From Pithys albifrons albifrons (lineage: Eukaryota; Chordata; Aves; Passeriformes; Thamnophilidae), in the NCBI RefSeq assembly GCF_047495875.1, contig NC_092487.1, forward strand, positions 124,001 through 188,000: a stretch of 64,000 bases of DNA, written 5' to 3'. The position numbers and the translations under genes are program-made. The notes beneath the pieces were generated by a model. That model saw only the letters and a list, made by a program, of their open reading frames with translations, ran no database searches and was not told the DNA's origin. Positions 46,111 to 56,500 of this stretch are shown in pieces; the stretch's first letter is position 1, and each line of letters opens with the position of its first letter.

Positions 46111-46194
46111 CTGCAATTTAATTCCCTCACTGCACTTTTCCCATTATTGTTGCCCTCGACATTGGGCAACAAAAACCAGCACCATAATTAGGGA

Positions 46195-46309
46195 GGCGAC
46201 TGAAAAGCTTTTCTTTTTATTGAACGTGGAGTAATTTTCTCCTTCCTTGTGGCAGACACCAAGAGACTCACCAGGGCAGGAGGTCCACCCTGTGCCCACT
46301 GCTGCAGTT
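46195..46309 (-). other. 3'UTR and poly(A) signal of the Cys/Pro-rich gene
   Basis: On the minus strand, AATAAA lies at 46216-46221, about 90 nt after the stop codon (46310-46312), followed by AGAAAAGC. A short 3'UTR is typical of EDC genes. Confidence 0.65.
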
Positions 46310-47963
46310 TCAGTGGTCGCATTTCTTGCCCCTGAACCAGTTCTGGCACCTGGAAAGACAACGCTCCACGATGCCCGAGGTGCGGGTGTTGAGCCTGAAG
46401 GAGGAGCAGGGCCTGGAATCCTTGGCTGTGCTGCTGTCCCCGAGTCCTGCAGTGCCCTGGCATGGGCATGACTCCACAGTGCCCTGGCATGGGGGGTTTG
46501 GGTCACCCTGGGATGGGCAAAGCTCTGTAGAAACCACGCAGGGATGTGGGCAGAGCTCGGGGCAGGACTCGCCCAGGATGATGCCCTGGGCACAGCAGGG
46601 CTCCTCTGGGCATCCCTCCAGCACCTCCAGGGTGCAGGACTCCATGGGCAGCTCTGGGCAGGGGGTCTCCAGGCAGGTGCCAGCTGTCTGGGTGGCACAG
46701 AGCTCATCTGGTGGGAGGGAGAAGGTGTCCACATCGGAGGGGCAGAGCTCCACGGTGAGGATGTTCTTCTGGAGAGGGAAGGTCATCACGCACATCCCGG
46801 GGGTGTCGATGGTGCAGGGCTCCATGGCTGAGCTTGGCATCTTCACAGGGAGGGGTTCCAGGCAGGTCCCAGGTGGGCAGAGCTCAGCTGGAGAGGCCTT
46901 GGGCTGGAAGGGGAAGCACAGAATCCAGAGGACATTAAGGTTGGAAAAGACCTCCAAGGTCACCGAGTCCAACCCATGACCCGTCCCCACCTTGTCACCC
47001 AGCCCAGAGCACTGAGTGTCACAGGCTTGGACACCTCCAGGGATGGGGCAGCCACAGGGATGGATTTAGGCTGGAAAAGCCCTCCAAGGTCACCAAGTCC
47101 ACCCTGTGCCCCATCCCCACCTTGTCACTCAGTGCCACATCCAGGTGTTCCTTGAACACTTCCAGGGATGGGAGATTCAGGCTGGGAAAGCTCTCCAAGG
47201 TCACCAAGTCCACCCTGTGCCCCATCCCCACCCTGTCACTCAGTGCCACCTCCAGGACACTTCCAGGGATGGGAGATTTAGGCTGGAAAAGCTCTCCAAG
47301 CCCATCCAGTGCACCCTGTGCCCCATCCCCACCTTGTCACTCAGTGCCACGTCCAGTCATTCCTTGGACACCTCCAGGGGTGGGAGATTCAGGCTGGGAA
47401 AGCCCTCCAAGGTCACCAAGTCCACCCTGTGCCCCATCCCCACCTTGTCACTCAGTGCCACGTCCAGTCATTCCTTGGACACCTCCAGGGATGGGGCAAC
47501 CACAAGGATGGATTTAGGCTGGAAAAGTCCTCCAAGGTCACCAAGTCCACCCTGTGCCCCATCCCCACCTTGTCACTCAGTGCCACATCCAGGTGTTCCT
47601 TGGACACCTCCAGGGATGGGGACTCCAAACCTCCCTGGGCAGCCCCTTCCAAGGCCTCCCCACCATTTCCATGGGGAAATTCCTCCTGATGTTCAACCCA
47701 AACCTCCTTGAGGGGAGTCCCAATGGGGCATCCCCTGAACCCACACATGGAGGTGCACAGGGGCACCTGTGCCCAACCTGAGGGCAAACCTGTGCCCACT
47801 GGGGACCCACCTGGGAGCTCTGCCCATGGCAGGGAGGTGTGTCCTGTGCAGGGCAGGGATCTGGGTCCACCACAGCACAAGGTGAAGGGCAGGGGGTGGT
47901 CTGGGCAGCCCCTGGCACACAGGCAGAGGTGGGTGGGCAGGGCAGTTGGCACTGGGCACTCAT
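46310..47963 (-). CDS. Cys/Pro-rich EDC-type protein, frame split by CR1 DNA
   Basis: Predicted minus-strand gene: coding exons 47811-47963 (51 codons, ATG 47961-47963) and 46310-46903 (197 codons plus stop), phase 0 at both junctions (CAG/GTGGGT and CCCTTCCAG/CCC); 248 aa. The first coding exon opens at 47983 after CTTTTTCTTCCAG, 20 nt before the ATG, like EDCRP. The protein begins MSAQCQLPCPPTSACVPG and is Cys/Pro/Glu-rich. The second exon contains an internal duplication: ELCPPGTCLE/MEPCTID matches ELCATQTAGTCLE/MESCTLE, and TVELCPSDVD matches STELCPSQGD. The C-terminus is basic (NWFRGKKCDH). The 907-bp intron is largely a CR1 3' end, so it may be a CR1 insertion spliced out, or the gene may be broken. 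I do not recognise the family member; position and structure point to a cornified-envelope-type structural protein. Confidence 0.6.
46915..47705 (-). mobile_element. CR1 3' end with tandemly repeated tail
   Basis: Minus-strand CR1: the 5' boundary is near 47705 (GGTTGAACATCAGGAGGAAT), and then the tail region (GTGTCCAAGGA...TGGCACTGAGTGACAAGG, GTGGACTTGGTGACCTTGG) is repeated about six times at 95-130 bp spacing down to about 46915. The last copy ends in GATTCTGTG right before CTTCCCCTTCCAG, the splice acceptor of the Cys/Pro-rich gene. Confidence 0.8.
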
Positions 47964-48359
47964 CCTTCCCCACAGCACGTGAGCTGGAAGAAAAAGAGCA
48001 ATTTGGTGTCCATTCCCCTAAAACTTCAGACCTTTCCTGCAGAATTGGGAGGTTCTGTTGGTTCTTCTCTGTGGGAACTGCCACAGAAGTTTCATTTCCT
48101 TGCCAGGGTCCCTTTTCAGCCAAACAATTCCAAAGACATTTGGCAACATTTTCTCGGGACAGCAACGATTTTTTTCAGGTTTATAAATACCAAACTAATC
48201 CCTTCTCTTCTTCAGGTGGTTCCTGCTTGTCCCAGGAGCACACCCAGAGGTGCAGCTGTGGCTGTCCCACCTCTGCCATGACTTAAAAGCAGCAACAGGA
48301 CAGACAGGTAAGAGGAAGATGTTGTTCTTCAGGTTCCCCACGAGGCTGGACAGGCTCAC

Positions 48360-48385
48360 CTGAGATGCTGCAGCCACTTCTCTGC
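48360..48385 (-). other. Predicted non-coding exon 1 of the Cys/Pro-rich gene
   Basis: Minus strand ...GCTGCAGCATCTCAG/GTGAGCCTG, with the last exon base at 48360 and the start predicted about 25-30 nt after the TATA-like box at 48408-48415. The intron to 47984 would be about 375 bp. An alternative TATA-like string, TATTTATAAACC, lies at about 48178-48190, but no good donor follows it. Confidence 0.5.
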
Positions 48386-48407
48386 TCAGATGATCATCAC
48401 ATGAAGG

Positions 48408-48415
48408 TTTTTTAA
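48408..48415 (-). promoter_or_regulatory. TATA-like box of the Cys/Pro-rich gene
   Basis: Minus strand GGGATTAAAAAACC. It is weaker than the TATA boxes of scaffoldin and EDCRP, but correctly spaced to the proposed exon 1. Confidence 0.45.
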
Positions 48416-48419
48416 TCCC

Positions 48420-49950
48420 TCCAAACCCACTGCTGGGACATCAGGAAGCATCTTTGAAGACCCTCCATGGGAATTCCACCAAAGCCACCACGATGGGAGG
48501 TTGTTGCTCCTCCAAACCCTGATCCCAGAGGAGGTTGAGAGCCACCAAATCCCCCCAGTTTCCCAGGAATCCTCTTTCAGGGGTGGGAAATCAGGACCAA
48601 CACCAGGTTGGGATCTGTGTGATCCCAAAGGAACTCACCCAGCTCAGGATCAGCCACGAGATGAGAAGGAGCAGACACGGTGACTCCAAGCTGGGATGTG
48701 CCCGGTGTGTCCTCTGGCCTGGGGAGCTGAGGAGCCTCAGGCACCCAGAGGAGTTCCCCAGCCTGGCCTTGCTCCGCCTCTGCCCCATGAGGGATTATTT
48801 GACTAATTATTTTTAATAAACCACCTATTTCCGTGGCTGTGGAACCACCTGGAGGGATCTGGGGCCGGTTGGTGAATCCACGTGGCCCCTCAGAAGAATT
48901 TGGGCTATGAGTGGACTCCCAGCCCAGTCATGGGGCACTTCTGGGGTGGTGGTCAAACATCCTCCAGCCCAACACATCATGAGGGCCATTAGAGGCAGGA
49001 TGGGATGTGGGATGTGGGGGATTCTTGGACCTCTTTGTGTCCTGTTTGGCTGATGGAAACTCTTCTATCATCTCTCATCTCGTGATGTTTTCTGTTTGCT
49101 CCTGAAGATCTGAGTCAAACAACATCTCCATGGCATTCAACATCTCCATGGCATTCAACATCTCCATGGCATTGCCTTTGTCCTCCTGCAGGTGCACCAG
49201 GGATGCAAAGAGTGACCACCACCATTTCCAACCCACTGGTTGACCCGGCTCAGCCGAATTCTGCCAATCCCACCCCGTGTGGTCAGCAGCAAAGTGGCCA
49301 TCCAGGTGGTCACTGAGCCCAAATTTATCTGTTCCTACTGAATGACCAGAAGTGTCTTCACTGGACACTCAGACTCAAAGGAAGGAGAGCAGAACACAAG
49401 GACACACCTTCATCTCCAGGTGTGCAAGAAATACTGGTCTGGTGTTGTGTCACCAAGTGACTCCAGGCTGGTTTGTGTGAACACAGGAGGTTTCAGAGGC
49501 TTTGATCTCTCCCAGGCTCTCCATTGGTTGGTTCTTGTCTTCCCTCTTATAAACAGGGATTTTCAGACCAGAACATCAGCTGGGGAAGGTGGAAAGTCAC
49601 AGACTGTCACAAAGTCCAAGCTGGGACAGTTACACACCGTTCACCACCTTCCACCAGTGACACTCACTTGGTGTGACCTTCTACACACCAGAAATGGGCA
49701 CAGCAAACCAAGAAACCACTGCCATGACCAGCGTGGTCAGAGCACCAAACACGGAGGGTTCATCATTCCTCACCCTGGACATCATGGATGGACCAACTCA
49801 GGAGAAGTCCTGGAAGAAGCCAAAGTGACCCTGAAGATCCTCGTGGATGGGAAGAGGCCAAAATTACAACAAGGGGTTGGATCAAAATTGGTGTGGCCAC
49901 AGGAGCAGGGCAGGGGTTGTCCCCATGGAGGGGACATGGAATGCTGTGCC
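48420..49950. other. Divergent intergenic region, candidate promoter but no exon
   Basis: Unique sequence upstream of the Cys/Pro-rich gene. AACATCTCCATGGCATTC is repeated three times at 49118-49172. At 49531-49553 a CCATTGGTTGG box is followed by CTTATAAACAG, a plausible plus-strand promoter, but no strong donor or EDC-like coding exon follows before the CR1 at 49.96 kb. It may be a dead promoter or a chance match. Confidence 0.35.
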
Positions 49951-49954
49951 CAGG

Positions 49955-50560
49955 TCTGGGCCCCTCATGGGGAGAGACAGTGAGGGGCTGGAGCAGCAGG
50001 AGGAGGGTCTGGAGAACTCCTGAGGGAGCTGGGGGGGCTCAGGATGGAGAAAAGGAGGTTCAGGGGGGACCTTCTGGCTCTGCAACCCCTGAGGGATCCA
50101 GGGCAAGGGTGGGATCTTCTGCCAGGGAACAGGGACAGGCCAAGGGCAAGGGTGGGATCTTCTGCCAGGGAACAGGGACAGGCCAAGGGCAAGGGTGGGA
50201 TCTTCTGCCAGGGAAGAGGGACAGGCCAAGGGCAAAGGGTGGGATCTTCTGCCAGGGAACAGGGACAGGCCAAGGGCAAGGGTGGGATCTTCTGCCAGGG
50301 AAGAGGGACAGGCCAAGGGCAAAGGGCCTCAGGCTGTGCCAGGGGAGGGGCAGGTTGGACATGAGGAGGAATTTCTTTGTGGAAAGGGTGGGGAGGCCTT
50401 GGAAGGGGCTGCCCAGGGAGGGGGTGGAGTCCCCACCCCTGGAGGTGTCCAAGGAACACCTGCATGTGGCACTGAGTGACAAGGTGGGGATGGGACACAG
50501 GGTGGACTTGGTGACCTTGGACACCTTTCCCAACCTCAGGGATTCTGTGAAGTTTTGGTT
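49955..50560 (+). mobile_element. CR1 LINE 3' end with 43-bp repeat copies
   Basis: Begins with the CR1 string ATGCTGTGCCCAGGTCTGGG, continues GCAGGAGGAGGGTCTGGAGA, has about five copies of the 43-bp unit (50105-50330) and ends with the CR1 tail (GGTGGACTTGGTGACCTTGG). It lacks the X spacer of the composite elements. Confidence 0.83.
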
Positions 50561-51330
50561 GTGCTCCCACACTGCACTTGGGTGAGGAGAAGGGATATTA
50601 CGAAGCTGCCCAGACAACTTGGGTGCTCCCACGTGCCCTCTGAGCCTTCCAAAACCCCACCAGTCCTGGGGAGAGGGGGGTGAGTCCTCCCCTCACCTGG
50701 CACATGTGAGAGCACATCTGGATTCTGTGTCCCCTTTGGGTCCCACAGCACCAGAGACCACCAAGATGTTCCAGGGAGCTGGAGGAGAAGATGGATTGGG
50801 AGAGGCTGAAGGATTTGCTCACCCTGGAAAAGACTTAGGGAAGATCCTTTCAGATATTAGTGGAGAATCTCTTCCCAGAGGACCCCAGAGGTGGAGTGAG
50901 AGGCACTGACTGTTCAGTTCCAACAAAGGAAACCATGACCAGCTTTTTAGGATTCAAACCCTCACCAGGAGCAACATTTTGTGCCTGGTCACGATGAGGA
51001 AACTCCCACAGCAGAAGAGGAACAAAGTCACCTCCAGAATCCTGTCCCTGTGCAAGAAAACATCCCAAATAACTTCAATCCAAAATAAATTTCATCCTGA
51101 GGTGGAAGGGAATTGTTTCCACGGTGTCTCATCGGCTCTTTATTTCCCTCCCCTCCGTAGGAAACGCGTGGCTGTGGAATTCCAGCAGTCCAAGGCCATC
51201 AGGCAGCATTAAACATTCTTAATGGAAGCAGAGTAATTGAAGGATTGGAGGTGGAACAGGTCTGGATTATTAAAAAAAACTGGGATTTCCATACCCCTGA
51301 GGTGTCTCACTTCCGGAGACACAACCCCTG
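50560..51330. promoter_or_regulatory. EDCRP upstream region
   Basis: Unique sequence between the CR1 copy and the EDCRP TATA box. It contains AT-rich and homeobox-like cores (TTAATGGAAGCAGAGTAATT) in the last 150 bp. A plus-strand frame at 50979-51212 (77 aa) has no recognisable motif and is not called. Confidence 0.35.
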
Positions 51331-51336
51331 AAATCG

Positions 51337-51343
51337 TATAAAA
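51337..51343 (+). promoter_or_regulatory. EDCRP: TATA box of EDCRP
   Basis: CGTATAAAAGGGTCC with TATAAAA at 51337-51343. The start is expected at about 51367, which leaves a non-coding exon 1 of about 43 nt. Confidence 0.85.
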
Positions 51344-51366
51344 GGGTCCATATCGTCGCGTCCCTC

Positions 51367-51409
51367 AAACCGTTCTGGTTTCGTTGGGTCCTTCCTGGTG
51401 GTCAACTGG
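51367..51409 (+). other. EDCRP: EDCRP non-coding exon 1 (predicted)
   Basis: Short exon without ATG ending at a near-consensus donor, CAACTGG/GTAAGTCC (GT at 51410-51411). It is joined to the acceptor TTTTGTGCTTCCAG ending at 53572. This two-exon layout matches other EDC genes. Confidence 0.75.
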
Positions 51410-51436
51410 GTAAGTCCCTTCTCGCTGGGAACTTCA

Positions 51437-53250
51437 GGGGGTTGTTGCAGTTTGAAGGGTTTGAAAGAGCCACTTTAAAAAGGCTTTTTCAGGGCCTTCT
51501 GCTCAGTGAGATTTGTGGTGGGATCATCCAGGGGGTCAATGTTCATTCCTTGTCCCACCAGGATCCATTCGTTGAGGGGTTTGGTCTTTCTCCATCAAGA
51601 TGTGTCTGAGAATGGACCTTTCTCTCCCTCTCTCTCTCTGCTTTGCTCCCCTGTTTGGACCAGGAAATTATTTGGCCTGGGAGAGATCAAAAGGGAACAT
51701 TAAAGCTTCAAAGGGAAACAGTGGGAGGGAAGATAAGAAGTGGAGCCTTTGAGGCTGGAAGGCCAAGGCGTGCCTGGAAGGAAGTGTGGGGTGGAAGAGC
51801 CAGGTGGAGAGCTGGGAAAACAGGTCCTTTCCCTGTAGGAGTTTTCCAGGATGGAACCTCCATTTCCCCTGTGTGTGGAGGTCCTTTCCCTGTAGGAGTT
51901 TTCCAGGATGGAACCTCCACTCACCTTGTGTGTGGAGGTCCTTTCCTTGTAGGAGTTTTCCAGGATGGAACCTCCATTCCCCTTGTGTGTGGAGGTCCTT
52001 TCCCTGTAGGAGTTTTCCAGGATGGAACCTCCATTCCCCTTGTGTGTGGAGGTCCTTTCCCTGTAGGAGTTTTCCAGGATGGAACCTCCACTCACCTTGT
52101 GTGTGGACAGGGCACTGTCCAAAGAGGGGTTGTTGCAGTTTGAAGGGTTTGAAAGAGCCACTTTAAAAAGGCTTTTTCAGGGCCTTCTGCTCGGTGAGAT
52201 TTGTGGTGGGATCATCCAGGGGGTCAATGTTCATTCCTTGTCCCACCAGGGTTCATTTGCTGAGGGGTTTGGTCTTTCTCCATCAAGATGTGTCTGAGAA
52301 TGGACCTTTCTCTCCCTCCCTCTCTCTCTCCTTTGCTCCCCTGTTTGGACCAGGAAATTATTGGGCCTGGGAGAGATCAAAAGGCAACATTAAAGTTCAA
52401 AGGGAAACAGTGGGAGGGAAGATAAGAAATGGAGCCTTTGAGGCTGGAAGGCCAAGGCGTGCCTGGAAGGAAGTGTGGGGTGGAAGAGCCAGGTGGAGAG
52501 CTGGGAAAACAGGTCCTTTCCCTGTAGGAGTTTTCCAGAATGGAACCTCCACTCACCTTGTGTGTGGAGGTCCTTTCCCTGTAGGAGTTTTCCAGGATGG
52601 AACCTCCATTCCCCTTGTGTGTGGAGGTCCTTTCCTTGTAGGAGTTTTCCAGGATGGAACCTCCATTCCCCCTGTGTGTGGAGGTCCTTTCCCTGTAGGA
52701 GTTTTCCAGGATGGAACCTCCATTCCCCTTGTGTGTGGAGGTCCTTTCCCTGTAGGAGTTTTCCAGGATGGAACCTCCATTCCCCTTGTGTGTGGAGGTC
52801 CTTTCCCTGTAGGAATTTTCCAGGATGGAACCTCCACTTAGGAGTTTTCCAGGATGGAACCTCCACTCTCCTTGTGTGTGGAGGTCCTTTCCCTGTAGGA
52901 GTTTTCCAGGATGGAACCTCCATTCCCCCTGTGTGTGGAGGTCCTTTCCCTGTAGGAGTTTTCCAGGATGGAACATCCACTTAGGAGTTTTCCAGGATGG
53001 AATCTCCACTCACCTTGTGTGTGGAGGTCCTTTCCCTGTAGGAATTTTCCAGGATGGAACCTCCACTTAGGAGTTTTCCAGGATGGAACCTCCACTCACC
53101 TTGTGTGTGGAGGTCCTTTCCCTGTAGGAGTTTTCCAGGATGGAACCTCCATTCCCCTTGTGTGTGGAGGTCCTTTCCCTGTAGGAGTTTTCCAGGATGG
53201 AACCTCCATTCCCCCTGTGTGTGGACAGGGCACTGTCCAAAGAGGAGTTG
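51437..53250. repeat. EDCRP intron: 690-bp duplication plus 57-bp minisatellites
   Basis: Two tandem copies of a long block start at about 51437 and 52124 (TTGTTGCAGTTTGAAGGGTT, TTTGTGGTGGGATCATCCAG, GGACCAGGAAATTATT). Each block ends in a 57-bp array (GGTCCTTTCCCTGTAGGAGT, TTTCCAGGATGGAACCTCCA, TTCCCCTTGTGTGTGGA): about 5 copies at 51827-52115 and about 12 copies, some shortened, at 52510-53225. Both arrays close with GACAGGGCACTGTCCAAAGA. The unit contains CCTTTCCCTGTAGG, a 3'-splice-site look-alike. Confidence 0.93.
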
Positions 53251-53591
53251 TCCCTTTTTTGGGTGGAAATAGGGAAGGGAATCCAAGGGTTAACCCCAAC
53301 CCAGGGATTGTGTGGGTGGGTCTGTGGCATCTCCAGACCCTGCAGAATAACCCAGAGGAGCCCAAACAACTCTTGTTTCTGGTTTTGAGAAGTTTTAAAG
53401 CAGCTTCAACTTGTCTAAAAGGCTTTGGAGTGGAGTCCATTCCCTCCTGTGGAGATTTCAGGCTCAGGATCCCGCTGGGAAAAAAAGGACAGTTTAGCCC
53501 CGTGTTTAAAGGAGCCTTTTGAAAACCCAATGCCCTTTTTTTTCACCCCTTTTATTCCTTTTGTGCTTCCAGTCCCTCCCTCCCCTCCAAG

Positions 53592-56500
53592 ATGCGTCGC
53601 CAGAACGGTTGTCCCCTGAGCCAGCTCTGCATTCCCCCTCCCGCCGTCCTGGTGAGGAGTTTCCCGGTGAAATCCCGCCTGGATTCCTGTGGCACCGCCT
53701 GTAACTTCCAGCAAAGCTTCTGTGTGCCCTCCCGTGCCAATCCGTGCCGCTACACCCGCGTTGCCCCGGGCACCACCACCTACCTGAGCTTGGGTGGCCT
53801 TGGGGTGGCACAGGCTGCGAGGCAGAGGGGTCCCTGTGGCCTGGCGGTGTCCACCACCTGTGTCCCTCCCTGCTGCCAGGGGGTGACCAGGTGCACCACC
53901 AGGTGTGTGGATCCCTGTTGCCAGGAGGTGACCAGATGTACCACCACGTGCCAAGATCCCTGTTGTGTCACCAGCTGTGCCACCACATGCCAAGATCCCT
54001 GTTGTGTCACCAGCTGTGCCACCACGTGCCAAGATCAATGTTGTCAAGAAGTGACCAAATGTGCCACCGCATGCCAAGACCCCTGTTGTCAAGAAGTCAC
54101 CAAGTGCACCACAACATGCCAAGATCCCTGTTGTGTGACCAGCTGTGCCACCACGTGCCAGGATTCCTGCTGTCAGGAGGTGACCAAGTGCACCACAACA
54201 TGCCAAGATCCCTGTTGCCAGGAGGTCACCAAGTGCACCACCACGTGCCAAGATCCCTGTGGTGTGACCAGCTGTGCCACCACGTGCCAGGATTCCTGCT
54301 GTCAGGAGGTGACCAAGTGCACCACAACATGCCAAGATCCATGTTGTCAAGAAGTCACCAAGTGCACCACCACATGCCAGGATTCCTGCTGCCAAGAGGT
54401 CACCAAGTGCACCACCACATGTGTAGATCCGTGTTGTAAGGAAGTCACCAAGTGCACCACCAAGTGTGTGGATCCCTGTGGTGTGACCAGATGCACCACC
54501 AAGTGTGTGGATCCCTGTGGTGTGACCAGATGCACCACCAAGTGTGTGGATCCCTGTGGTGTGACCAGATGTACCACCAAGTGTGTGGATCCCTGTGGTG
54601 TGACCAGATGCACCACCAAGTGTGTGGATCCCTGTTGCAAGGAGGTCACCAAGTGCACCAAGACATGTGTGGATCCCTGTTGCCAGGAGGTCACCAAGTG
54701 CATCACCACCTGCCAAGACCCCTGTTGTGTGACCAGCTGTGCCACCACGTGCCAAGATCCCTGTTGTAAGGAAGTCACCAAGTGCACCACCACATGCCAA
54801 GACCCCTGTTGTGTGACCAAGTGCACCACCACCTGCCAGGATTCCTGTTGCCAAGAGCTCACCAAGTGCACCACCACGTGTGTGGATCCCTGTTGTGTGA
54901 CCAGATGCACCACCAAGTGTGTGGATCCATGTTGCAAGGAAGTCACCAAGTGCACCACCACATGTGTGGATCCCTGTTGCCAAGAGGTGACCAAGTGCAT
55001 CACCACGTGCCAAGATCCCTGTTGTCAAGAGGTCACCAAGTGCACCACCACATGCCAAGACCCCTGCTGTGTGACCAAGTGCACCACCACCTGCCAGGAT
55101 TCCTGTTGCCAAGAGCTCACCAAGTGCACCACGACATGTGTGGATCCCTGTTCCAAGGAGGTCACCAAGTGCATCACCACGTGCCAGGATCCCTGTTGTG
55201 TGACCAGCTGTGCCACCACGTGCCAAGATCCCTGTTGCCAGGTCACCAAGTGCACCACAACATGCCAAGATCCCTGTTGCCAGGAGGTCACCAAGTGCAT
55301 CACCACGTGCCAAGATCCCTGTGGTGTGACCAGATGCACCACCAGGTGTGTGGATCCCTGTTGCCAGGAGGTGACCAAGTCCATCACTACATGCCAAGAT
55401 CCATGTGGTGTGACCAGATGTGCCACCAGGTGTGTAGATCCCTGCTGTGTGACCAGATGCACCACCAGGTGTGTGGATCCCTGTTGTCAGGAGGTGACCA
55501 AGTGCACCACCAGGTGTGTGGATCCCTGTTGCCAGGAGGTCACCAAGTGCATCACCACCTGCCAAGATCCCTGTTGCAGGGAGGTCACCAAGTGCACCAC
55601 CAGGTGTGTGGATCCCTGTTGTCAGGAGGTCACCAAGTGCATCACCACCAGGTGTGTGGATCCCTGTTGCCAGGAGGTCACCAAGTGCATCACCACCAGG
55701 TGTGTGGATCCCTGCTATTGCAAGAAGGTGACCAAGTGCTCCACTAAGTGTGTGGATCCCTGTTGCAAGAAGGTGACCAAGTGCTCTACCAAGTGTGTAG
55801 ATCCCTGTTACAAGAAAGGGGCCAAGGGCAGCCCCAAGGGTGTGGAGCTGTGTTGCAAGAAGGTGACCAAGCGCAGCTCGAGGTGTGTGGACCCCTGTTG
55901 TGACAGAGTGACCAAGTGCACCACCAGGTGTGTGGATCCCTGTTGTGACAGGGTGACCAAGTGCATCACCACCTGCCAAGATCCCTGTTGCAGGGAGGTC
56001 ACCAAGTGCATCACCACGTGCCAAGATCCATGTGGTGTGACCAGATGTACCACCAGGTGTGTGGATCCCTGTTGTCAAGAGGTGACCAAGTCCATCACCA
56101 CGTGCCAAGACCCCTGCTGTGTGACCAGATGTGCCACCACATGTGTGGATCCGTGTTGTAAGGAAGTCACCAAGTGCACCACCAGGTGTGTGGATCCCTG
56201 TTGCCAGGAGGTCACCAAGTGCATCACCACATGCCAAGACCCCTGTTGTGTGACCAGATGTACCACCAGGTGTGTGGATCCCTGTTGCCAGGAGGTCACC
56301 AAGTGCATCACCACGTGCCAAGATCCCTGTTGCCAGGAGGTCACCAAGTGCGTCACCACGTGCCAAGACCCCTGTTGTGTGACCAGATGTACCACCAGGT
56401 GTGTGGATCCCTGCTGTGGACCTGTGACCAGGTGCACCACCAGGTGTGTAGATCCCTGCTGTGTGACCAGGTGTGCCACCAGATGTGTGGATCCCTGCTG

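Noticed and set aside
49342..49983. 213-aa plus-strand frame near an apparent TATA box
   Set aside because: Its composition is unlike EDC proteins, the TATA-like box lies inside the frame instead of upstream, and the end runs into a CR1.
50979..51212. 77-aa plus-strand Lys-rich frame
   Set aside because: No promoter, acceptor or recognisable motif; it overlaps the likely EDCRP upstream region.
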